From contig JAPUKM010000075.1 of NCBI GenBank assembly GCA_027295645.1, positions 1 to 5,826 on the forward strand: a stretch of 5,826 nt of DNA, in the 5' to 3' direction. Numbering within the stretch: position 1 is the first letter of the stretch; each line of letters begins with the position of its first letter. The stretch comes from Chloroflexota bacterium (lineage in GTDB: Bacteria; Chloroflexota; Dehalococcoidia; Lucifugimonadales; JAPUKM01). The notes under the pieces were generated by a model. That model made no database searches and was not told the DNA's origin. It saw only the letters and a program-made list of their open reading frames with translations. Positions 1 through 4,855 of this stretch are shown piece by piece. A program made the translations under genes and the position numbers.

Positions 1-1007
1 ACCCAGCCCGGTACCAGGCCGTACAGCGTCACCGTCGGGCCGGGCCTGATCTGCTCAACGGTCACCTGCACCCCGTGCTGGCCCAGCGACTCTTCGATGC
101 GGCGCGCGACCTCCTGCTGCTCCTCAGTCGCTACCGCTGGCCCAGAGCCGGCCTCGAACAGGTCGATGGCGGGCAGCCTCCAGGGGTCGCCCGATGAGGT
201 GATAAGCACCGGGGCAGGCCGGGGAGCGGCCTTCCCCTTCACGGGCACAGCGGGTTTCCTCTGTTCCACATCGTCGGGCGGAACGATATTCTCCTCATCC
301 AGGTCGTCCGGCGGCTCCTCTTCTAACGCAGCTTCTATCACAGGCTGGTCATCCTCATCATCGACGATGACCTCTGCCGTGCCGCCTGGTTTGCGCCGGG
401 ACCGGACCATGGCCGGCAGGTTGCCCGCTGCCCCAATCGCCCGTCGAATACCCCGGTGGCTCCTCTGAGCGCCGTACCGCAGCGTCCCGCCAATCCTGCG
501 CACGGAGGCGGCTAGAGCCCGGTAGGTCTGCACCGGCCGGACCACAAGGGCTGCCAGGAAAAGCAGTACAAGAAGTCTCAGGGCACCCAGCGTGGCCTGG
601 ACAGCATCCAGCGGGGGTGATCCGCCCAGAATACCGCTGCCTATCAGGCCGCCCAGCGTCTCCGGAGTTTCCACACCCAGAAGCTCCGCATCAGAGTAGG
701 CCAGCGCTCCCAGCACCGCCGCAACCACCAACGCCGAGCCGACCCACCACCGCCAGAGTCCCACCGTACGGCCGGGTCGGACACGCAGGAGCCCCAGGAG
801 CAGCACCGCTGCTGGCACTACCAGCGCGGCGCCAAGACCCAGGAGCCTCAGCGCCTCCTCCTGCAGGTCGGTGATCTGGTCCGGAGCCAACACGGCGGCG
901 GCCGCCACCACCACCGCGACCAGGACCAGTGGGCCCCAGGGCCTGAACAGAAGAAGCTTGACTGTGCTGGACAGTAAACCGAGGAGTGAAGCTATCACCA
1001 GACCCAT
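1..1007 (-). CDS. ftsK: DNA translocase FtsK/SpoIIIE family, N-terminal part (cut by left edge)
   Basis: FtsK proteins are septal, membrane-anchored ATPases that pump DNA to clear chromosomes from the division site. The 335 visible residues show the family's front half. Four hydrophobic segments lie at about 24-41, 51-76, 87-106 and 143-158. A basic stretch (about 168-207) follows, then a very acidic linker (about 211-248). The start of the motor region (about 276-335) shows WRLPAIDLFE and, later, GPTVTLYGLVPG, which resembles the conserved GPTVT-Y-L-P motif. The Walker motifs and gamma domain lie beyond the edge. The ATG at 1007 is preceded by GGAGGT with a 10-base gap, inside the end of rnj; the rnj stop is in the same frame only two codons upstream. 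No other start fits. The linker of about 120 residues is short compared with gamma-proteobacterial FtsK and closer to SpoIIIE-type proteins (from memory). The family call is secure; details of the motor cannot be seen. Confidence 0.88.
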   Translation of the reverse strand, partial: MGLVIASLLGLLSSTVKLLLFRPWGPLVLVAVVVAAAAVLAPDQITDLQEEALRLLGLGAALVVPAAVLLLGLLRVRPGRTVGLWRWWVGSALVVAAVLGALAYSDAELLGVETPETLGGLIGSGILGGSPPLDAVQATLGALRLLVLLFLAALVVRPVQTYRALAASVRRIGGTLRYGAQRSHRGIRRAIGAAGNLPAMVRSRRKPGGTAEVIVDDEDDQPVIEAALEEEPPDDLDEENIVPPDDVEQRKPAVPVKGKAAPRPAPVLITSSGDPWRLPAIDLFEAGSGPAVATEEQQEVARRIEESLGQHGVQVTVEQIRPGPTVTLYGLVPGW

Positions 1008-1013
1008 GACCAG

Positions 1014-2651
1014 CTATACCTCCACCGACATCGGGAGGATCATTGGCCGGCGTCCGGTCTCCTTGTACAGAAAGCTGCCAAGGGACTCCTTGACCTGGGC
1101 GGTAATGTCGCCGTTGCCGTTGCCTGCGGCATTCCATGCGGCTTCCGACGTCCGCTCAAGGAGGTCGGTGGATTCCGAAATGTCGACGAAACCGCTGGAT
1201 ACCACCGCCGGCCGCTTCACCACGCGGCCCGCTTTATCCACCGTCAGCATCACCACCACGATGCCGTCCCGGGAGAGGGTCTGCCTATCACGCATGACCA
1301 CGCTCTTCATATCCCAGATGTGTTTGCCGGCGATATAAACGTGGCCCGCCGGTACCTGGTCCACCGTCTCACCGCCCGCATCGGACAGCTCCAGCACATC
1401 GCCGTCCTCCAGAACGAAGGTGTTCTCCTGGGGAACGCCCAGGCTATGCGCCAGCATGGTATGGGCGATCAGGTGGCGGTGCGCTCCGTGGACTGGAATA
1501 AAGAACTTCGGGCGCGTCAGGTTGAGCATCATCTTGAGCTCCTCCTGGCTGGCATGGCCGTGAACGTGGACCAGCGCCACCTTGTCGTAGAGGACCTCTG
1601 CTCCCTGACGAAACAGATTGTCGATAGTCCTGCTCACCACCGTCTCGTTGCCTGGAATGGGTGTGGACGAGAGTATGACCGTGTCGCCGGGGACGATCTG
1701 AATCTCCCGGTGCTCACCATTGGCGATGCGCACCAGAGCAGAGGTCGGCTCCCCCTGGCTGCCGGTCGTCACCACAACCACCCTGTCGGAGGGAAGCTTC
1801 CGAAGTTCGCTCATCTGCACCAGCACATTTCCGGGGTCCGTGAGATAGCCCATCTCACGGGCCATCTTCACGTTGTTCACCATGCTTCTACCCACCGTCC
1901 CAACCTTGCGCCCATGCTTGAAGGCGGCGTCGATGATCATCTGCACCCGCGAAATCAGAGATGCGAACGTAGCGATCATCACCCGGCCCTGGGCTTCGCC
2001 AATAGCCCTGTCCAGCACCTCACCCACCACCCGCTCGGACGGCGTGTAGCCCGGCAACTCGGCATAGGTGGAGTCGGAGAGCAATAGAAAGACCCCGTCC
2101 TTGCACAGCCGGGCCAGCTCTGCAAGGCTCACCGGATGGCCGTCCACCGGCGTGTGGTCAATCTTGAAGTCCCCGGTGTGGATCACCAGACCCAGGGGGG
2201 TACGGATGGCCAGCCCCATGGCGTCCGGAATGGAGTGGGCCACACGGAAGTAGTCCACGCGGAACGGCCCTGCCTTGATCTCCTTGCCCGGCTGCGCCTC
2301 CACCAGCTCGGCGCTGCGCAGGTTCCTGTGCTCCTTCAGCTTCACCGAGATCAGCCCCAGGGCCAGGCGCGGAGCATACACGGGGACCTTCAGATCACGG
2401 AGGACGTAGGGCAGGGCTCCGGTGTGGTCCTCGTGCCCGTGGGTGATAAAGATGGCCCGTACCCGGTCCCGGTTCTGAATGAGATAGGAGATGTTCGGGA
2501 TGATCAGGTCCACGCCCAGCATATCCTGCTCCGGGAAGAGGACACCGGCATCGATAACGATGATCTCCCTGCGGTACTCCAGGGCCATCATATTCTTGCC
2601 GATCTCTCCAAGACCGCCAAGGGGAATAACGCGTAAGGGGTGCTGAGCCAT
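1014..2651 (-). CDS. rnj: Ribonuclease J
   Basis: RNase J is a metallo-beta-lactamase/beta-CASP nuclease with 5'-to-3' exonuclease and endonuclease activity in mRNA decay and rRNA maturation. The 545-residue length is normal for the family (about 550). It opens with LRVIPLGGLGEIGKN (6-20). The two-zinc site is complete: HGHEDH at 71-76, H139 in RVAHS, D161 in HTGDF and H388 in IPVHG. The beta-CASP part includes TTGSQGEP (295-302), and HVHGHASQEEL (362-372) is the substrate phosphate-binding motif. There H364 replaces the Ser I expect in SGHASQEE. Residues from about 446 are the C-terminal domain. The ATG is 12 bases after the udg stop and has no convincing Shine-Dalgarno, so reinitiation or coupling from udg is likely. 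The start matches the family N-terminus. ftsK follows after 6 bases. Confidence 0.96.
   Translation of the reverse strand: MAQHPLRVIPLGGLGEIGKNMMALEYRREIIVIDAGVLFPEQDMLGVDLIIPNISYLIQNRDRVRAIFITHGHEDHTGALPYVLRDLKVPVYAPRLALGLISVKLKEHRNLRSAELVEAQPGKEIKAGPFRVDYFRVAHSIPDAMGLAIRTPLGLVIHTGDFKIDHTPVDGHPVSLAELARLCKDGVFLLLSDSTYAELPGYTPSERVVGEVLDRAIGEAQGRVMIATFASLISRVQMIIDAAFKHGRKVGTVGRSMVNNVKMAREMGYLTDPGNVLVQMSELRKLPSDRVVVVTTGSQGEPTSALVRIANGEHREIQIVPGDTVILSSTPIPGNETVVSRTIDNLFRQGAEVLYDKVALVHVHGHASQEELKMMLNLTRPKFFIPVHGAHRHLIAHTMLAHSLGVPQENTFVLEDGDVLELSDAGGETVDQVPAGHVYIAGKHIWDMKSVVMRDRQTLSRDGIVVVMLTVDKAGRVVKRPAVVSSGFVDISESTDLLERTSEAAWNAAGNGNGDITAQVKESLGSFLYKETGRRPMILPMSVEV
1018..1023 (-). promoter_or_regulatory. 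ribosome binding site of ftsK
   Basis: GGAGGT on the minus strand lies 10 bases before the ftsK ATG and inside the last codons of rnj. It fixes the ftsK start and points to translational coupling between the two genes. Confidence 0.7.
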
Positions 2652-2663
2652 TGCTAGACCGGG

Positions 2664-3260
2664 TTAGAGCAGAGAGAGCTGCCGTGCGGGCTCCTCGGCT
2701 TGCGGCAGTACCACCTGCTCCTGGAGAAGCGACGGGATCGCCTTGAACTCCTCCTCGATAACGCTACGGAGGCTCTGCTGGTGCAGGGCCGCCGCCGGGT
2801 GGTAGATCGGGTAGAGAATGAAGCCCTCCTTGCGGACCGCCTTCCCGTGGGCCTTGCTGATGGTGGCCCCGGGAAGGAACTTGACCAGGGAGTGGCGGCC
2901 CAGGGTCACAATGACCTTGGGAGCGACAAGCTGGATCTGGCGGTCCAGGTACTTGGAGCAGGCGGCCACCTCGCCGGGGAGCGGGTCACGGTTGTTGGGA
3001 GGGCGGCACTTGATCATATTGGCGATGAACACCTGGTCGCGGCTCATGCCTATCGAGGCCAGAAGCTGCTCCAGAAACTGCCCCGCGGGGCCAACGAAGG
3101 GACGCCCCTGCTGGTCCTCGTGATAGCCGGGGCCCTCCCCAATGAACATCAGGTCCGCCTGTTCCGGGCCCTCCCCGGGCACCGCCCGCGTCCTCCCTTC
3201 GGAGAGGCTGCAGTCGGTGCAGACATGGATCCTGCTGGCCAGCTCTTGCAGCTCAGTCAT
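2664..3260 (-). CDS. udg: Family 4 uracil-DNA glycosylase (Fe-S type)
   Basis: It removes uracil from DNA after cytosine deamination, the first step of base-excision repair. The 198-residue protein has the family's features in order. C14 and C17, then C85 and C101, are the four ligands of the 4Fe-4S cluster. Motif A is GEGPGYHED (41-49), followed by RPFVGPAGQ (53-61). N81 sits in the ANMIKCRPP stretch, and the second active-site motif is HPAAALH (154-160). The length is typical (about 190-220); the last 20 residues are a variable tail. The ATG at 3260 has GGAG six bases upstream (3267-3270) and gives the usual N-terminus just ahead of the CxxC pair. It lies 37 bases after the small ORF and 12 bases before rnj, so it is probably the second gene of that transcription unit. 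A role as a phage-type polymerase-fused UDG is unlikely given the complete, stand-alone architecture. Confidence 0.93.
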   Translation of the reverse strand: MTELQELASRIHVCTDCSLSEGRTRAVPGEGPEQADLMFIGEGPGYHEDQQGRPFVGPAGQFLEQLLASIGMSRDQVFIANMIKCRPPNNRDPLPGEVAACSKYLDRQIQLVAPKVIVTLGRHSLVKFLPGATISKAHGKAVRKEGFILYPIYHPAAALHQQSLRSVIEEEFKAIPSLLQEQVVLPQAEEPARQLSLL

Positions 3261-3297
3261 CGGTGGCTCCTAGCACTGAAATTGAATCAGTTTGGAC

Positions 3298-3516
3298 TTA
3301 TCGCTTAAGCAACAAGTATGTACCTATAGCTGAAACACCTATGGCAGCCCCCGCCCACAAACGATCGTGGAACTCGTCAACAGAGATTCCGCGCTTGTTT
3401 GCCTCAATATCCGAAATAGACCGTCCATGTGAATCCTCGTAAATAATTCCGGCGGCACCTTTTGAGAATTCACCAATGAGGCCACCCAAGCTATCTGAGG
3501 CCTGCTCTTTATTCAT
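3298..3516 (-). CDS. Small unrecognised protein with one C-terminal membrane segment
   Basis: I do not recognise this 72-residue product (77 if the GTG at 3531 is used). The first 52 residues or so are polar, with a Gly-rich stretch early (SLGGLIGEF) and a charged middle. The end is one hydrophobic segment (about 53-69: LWAGAAIGVSAIGTYLLL) closed by KR, which looks like a single-pass or tail-anchored membrane peptide. There is no signal peptide and no cysteine in the short form. GC is about 48%, clearly below its neighbours, which suggests transfer or a young gene. I prefer the ATG at 3516. A weak GTGAG lies 10 bases upstream of it, while the GTG at 3531 has no ribosome site and sits at the edge of a leader hairpin. 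A four-codon ORF (3509-3523) overlaps the ATG out of frame. It lies downstream of a good promoter and 37 bases before udg. It could also be non-coding leader; coding is moderately likely. Confidence 0.5.
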   Translation of the reverse strand: MNKEQASDSLGGLIGEFSKGAAGIIYEDSHGRSISDIEANKRGISVDEFHDRLWAGAAIGVSAIGTYLLLKR

Positions 3517-3523
3517 GGTACAT

Positions 3524-3550
3524 ACGCTCACTTTTCAGGTTTTTGAGCGT
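3524..3550 (-). promoter_or_regulatory. Leader hairpin before the small ORF
   Basis: A perfect 7-base inverted repeat (ACGCTCA / TGAGCGT) flanks a 13-base A-rich loop. In the minus-strand transcript it would form in the 5' leader. Its 3' arm contains the weak GTGAG ribosome site of the ATG at 3516 and most of the alternative GTG start, so folding could hide initiation. No run of U follows it on the minus strand, so it is not an intrinsic terminator there. Whether it folds in vivo is inference. Confidence 0.4.
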
Positions 3551-3587
3551 GGCATTTTTGACAACGGCTAAAACTTGTTCAAATCGA

Positions 3588-3617
3588 ATCGTAGCATGGG
3601 CAGCAAAAGCGAGTCAA
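3588..3617 (-). promoter_or_regulatory. Sigma-70 promoter with extended -10, for small ORF-udg-rnj-ftsK
   Basis: On the minus strand TTGACT (3612-3617, 5 of 6 consensus bases) is followed by an 18-base spacer and TACGAT (3588-3593, 4 of 6). A TGC just ahead makes an extended -10 (TGCTACGAT). The predicted start is near 3580, giving a leader of about 60 bases to the ATG at 3516. It lies between the rimM stop and the small ORF and would separate the repair/RNA-decay genes from the ribosomal cluster. No terminator was seen after rimM, so read-through from the rpsP promoter is also possible. Confidence 0.55.
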
Positions 3618-3666
3618 CGCTGTGGAGCCCCGCGCGTGAGCAGTCCGGGCCTTTGCGCCGCACCCC

Positions 3667-4170
3667 CTACAGCCCCTCCGGCAGGTCCACCGTCATCCGC
3701 CCCGCCTTGACGTCTACATCCATGACCACGCTGTCCACCGCCGGCACCAGCACACCCCGCTCGCCCTTGGATAGTACATACACGTCGTTGCTGCCCGTCT
3801 CAATGATCTCCGTCACCTCGCCCAGGTACTCGTCCTCAGGGGTGTACACCTGCATTCCCAGCACCTGGTAGTGGTAGTAGCTCCCCTGTGGTGCGGGAGG
3901 CACCTGCGACTCCTCCACGTACATGGCCTTGTCCCGTAACGCCTCCGCCTCCGAGTACGAGTTCGCCTCCGCCAGCTTCAGCACCAGCCCCTTCGGCCTC
4001 GGATGCATACTGAGGATATGGTAGGCGTTGCCCTCGATGTACAGGACCGCACCGGGAGCAAAGCGCTCCGGCGCGTCCGAAGCCGCCTCCACCCGTACCT
4101 CTCCTCCCAGTCCAACGGGCTTCACGATGCGCCCAACGTAAACAGTGGTTGGCAACCCTTTATTGGTCAT
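3667..4170 (-). CDS. rimM: 16S rRNA processing protein RimM
   Basis: RimM binds uS19 and helps mature the head of the 30S subunit. The 167-residue length is normal. The N-terminal RimM barrel begins VGRIVKPVGLGGEVRV (12-27). The PRC-type second barrel starts near 98 (YYHYQVLGMQV) and contains GEVTEIIETGSNDVYVL (117-133) and LVPAVDSVV (141-149). The protein ends DLPEGL, the usual RimM tail. Odd points: V19 replaces the His expected in the HG-GE loop, and G22 replaces a usually basic residue. The ATG at 4170 has AGGT six bases upstream and gives a normal N-terminus. It follows khpA after 76 bases in the conserved order rpsP-khpA-rimM, but trmD does not follow it; the next downstream element is an independent promoter and an AT-rich ORF. 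Confidence 0.95.
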   Translation of the reverse strand: MTNKGLPTTVYVGRIVKPVGLGGEVRVEAASDAPERFAPGAVLYIEGNAYHILSMHPRPKGLVLKLAEANSYSEAEALRDKAMYVEESQVPPAPQGSYYHYQVLGMQVYTPEDEYLGEVTEIIETGSNDVYVLSKGERGVLVPAVDSVVMDVDVKAGRMTVDLPEGL

Positions 4171-4246
4171 CCGTTGACCTGAAGGGGGGTGAGGCCGGTT
4201 GGAGAGCGAGCAGAATGCGAGAGGGGCATCGGAGAGGGCGCTGCCG
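4171..4246 (-). other. khpA-rimM intergenic gap
   Basis: These 76 bases are C/T-rich on the coding strand and contain the rimM ribosome site (AGGT, 4177-4180). I see no stable hairpin, promoter or terminator in them, so khpA and rimM are likely cotranscribed. Confidence 0.5.
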
Positions 4247-4477
4247 CTAGACGATCTCCAGGTTGGCTCGAGTGCCGTCTTTGACCGCCGCGACGCGGAT
4301 CAGGACTCGCATCGCCTGGGCAACGCGACCCTGCTTCCCGATTATCTTACCCTTGTCCTCCTCCGCCACCTCCAGCCGCAGCACCACCCGCCCGTCATCC
4401 TCAACAACCTCGGTAACCTTGACCTCTTCAGGCTTGGTGGCGAGAGCCTTGGCGATATACTCCACCAGCTCCTTCAT
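4247..4477 (-). CDS. khpA: KH-domain RNA-binding protein KhpA
   Basis: KhpA is a small RNA-binding chaperone that in firmicutes pairs with KhpB. The 76-residue product is essentially one KH domain, the usual family size. It opens MKELVEYIAKAL, typical of the family, and carries the nucleic-acid-binding loop GKIIGKQGR (43-51), with the GxxG as GKQG at 47-50. An alternating charged/hydrophobic strand (about 30-40) precedes the loop. The reading frame stays open upstream to 4705, but that extension is the rpsP gene read in another frame. The ATG at 4477 is chosen because it follows the rpsP TGA by four bases, has GAGG nine bases upstream inside rpsP, and matches the family start. The close rpsP-khpA spacing implies translational coupling, and the pairing of the two genes is widely conserved. 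Confidence 0.95.
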   Translation of the reverse strand: MKELVEYIAKALATKPEEVKVTEVVEDDGRVVLRLEVAEEDKGKIIGKQGRVAQAMRVLIRVAAVKDGTRANLEIV

Positions 4478-4481
4478 ATAC

Positions 4482-4730
4482 TCAGGCCTCGCCCAGAATG
4501 CCCCTGCTCCGCAGCATTCGCTCCACCGGACCGGAGGGTTGAGCGCCCTTACCGAGCCATTTTCGAGCCTTCTCCTCGTCCAGCACAATGGTCGGCGGAT
4601 CGGTCTTGGGATCGTAGCGGCCGATCTGCTCCACATAGGCCCCGTCTCGGGGTGAGCGCACGTCGGCCACCACGATCCTGTACGAGGGTTGTTTCTTGGC
4701 ACCAACGCGCCGCAGCCGAATCCGTACCAC
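4482..4730 (-). CDS. rpsP: 30S ribosomal protein bS16
   Basis: bS16 is an early-assembly protein of the 30S body. The 82 residues match the family along their whole length: MVRIRLRRVGAKKQPSYR at the start, then VVADVRSPRDG (20-30), IGRYDPKTDPP (36-46), LDEEKARKWLGKGAQPS (50-66) and a short tail ending RGILGEA. The start is GTG at 4730, supported by a GGGGG tract eight bases upstream and by the family N-terminus; no upstream ATG is available. It is the first gene after a strong consensus promoter, with a leader of only about 28 bases and no visible attenuator. khpA begins four bases after the stop. Confidence 0.97.
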   Translation of the reverse strand: MVRIRLRRVGAKKQPSYRIVVADVRSPRDGAYVEQIGRYDPKTDPPTIVLDEEKARKWLGKGAQPSGPVERMLRSRGILGEA

Positions 4731-4738
4731 TTGTTATT

Positions 4739-4743
4739 CCCCC
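4739..4743 (-). promoter_or_regulatory. ribosome binding site of rpsP (GTG start)
   Basis: GGGGG (then AA) on the minus strand lies eight bases before the GTG at 4730 and supports that non-ATG start. Confidence 0.55.
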
Positions 4744-4764
4744 AAACGCTGAATATCCGTTCGA

Positions 4765-4793
4765 ATTGTAGTCTCCACCACCTGCCTTGTCAA
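4765..4793 (-). promoter_or_regulatory. Strong sigma-70 promoter of rpsP-khpA-rimM
   Basis: On the minus strand TTGACA (4788-4793, 6 of 6) is followed by a 17-base spacer and TACAAT (4765-4770, 5 of 6). The predicted start is near 4758, leaving about 28 bases to the GTG of rpsP. The near-consensus match suits a highly expressed ribosomal protein gene. Confidence 0.78.
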
Positions 4794-4799
4794 CGTTGA
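4790..4799. promoter_or_regulatory. Palindrome spanning both divergent -35 elements
   Basis: TCAACGTTGA is perfectly self-complementary. It contains most of the rpsP -35 on one strand and of the dehydrogenase -35 on the other, whose hexamers are only 2 bp apart. It may simply result from the two TTGA cores facing away from each other, or it may be an operator; the sequence alone cannot decide. Confidence 0.5.
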
Positions 4800-4824
4800 A
4801 CCAATAGGGCATTGCCTATAGAAT
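4796..4824 (+). promoter_or_regulatory. Sigma-70 promoter of the dehydrogenase gene
   Basis: TTGAAC (4796-4801, 4 of 6) and TAGAAT (4819-4824, 5 of 6) are separated by 17 bases. The start would fall near 4831, about 25 bases before the GTG at 4856. It stands back to back with the rpsP promoter. Confidence 0.58.
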
Positions 4825-4845
4825 CCATCGTAAACCGTCTATCTG

Positions 4846-4850
4846 GGAGG
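4846..4850 (+). promoter_or_regulatory. ribosome binding site of the dehydrogenase (GTG start)
   Basis: GGAGG ends five bases before the GTG at 4856 and fixes this non-ATG start; the protein then begins MKAVRYHEHGGPE, normal for the family. Confidence 0.7.
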
Positions 4851-4855
4851 GAGCC

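Noticed and set aside
97..468. 123-residue Ser-rich plus-strand frame
   Set aside because: It is the reverse of the acidic linker region of ftsK; the Ser/Thr runs come from GA-rich codons on the other strand.
691..1137. 148-residue Gly/Arg-rich minus-strand frame overlapping rnj and ftsK
   Set aside because: It is an off-frame reading of the ftsK membrane segments and the rnj tail; the Gly/Arg-rich composition is an artefact of GC.
1320..2087. 255-residue plus-strand open frame opposite rnj
   Set aside because: It lies wholly antisense to the clearly coding rnj gene, has a His-rich low-complexity composition and no recognisable motif; high GC produces such shadow frames.
2136..2636. 166-residue plus-strand open frame opposite the 5' part of rnj
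   Set aside because: Antisense to the rnj metal-site region, with no ribosome site or family resemblance.
3275..3291. Small inverted repeat (ACTGA / TCAGT, 7-base loop) between the small ORF and udg
   Set aside because: Only 5 bp, AT-rich and without a U tract on the minus strand; too weak for a terminator.
2700..3308. 202-residue plus-strand open frame opposite udg
   Set aside because: Complementary to the udg gene, whose Fe-S and active-site motifs are intact; no sign of dual coding.
3271..3596. TAGCA at both ends of the AT-rich island as a possible target-site duplication
   Set aside because: Five bases is a chance-level match, and no terminal inverted repeats or transposase are present.
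3618..3666. Possible terminator after rimM
   Set aside because: The stretch is GC-rich but I could not build a long perfect stem followed by a U run in the minus-strand transcript.
4751..4762. GAAT-4-GTTC, one change from a GAAC-4-GTTC SOS-type LexA box near the rpsP start site
   Set aside because: Imperfect and short, at a ribosomal protein promoter with no SOS gene downstream; expected by chance.
4199..4771. 190-residue plus-strand frame opposite khpA and rpsP
   Set aside because: It covers two certain minus-strand genes and the rpsP promoter start region; no family resemblance.
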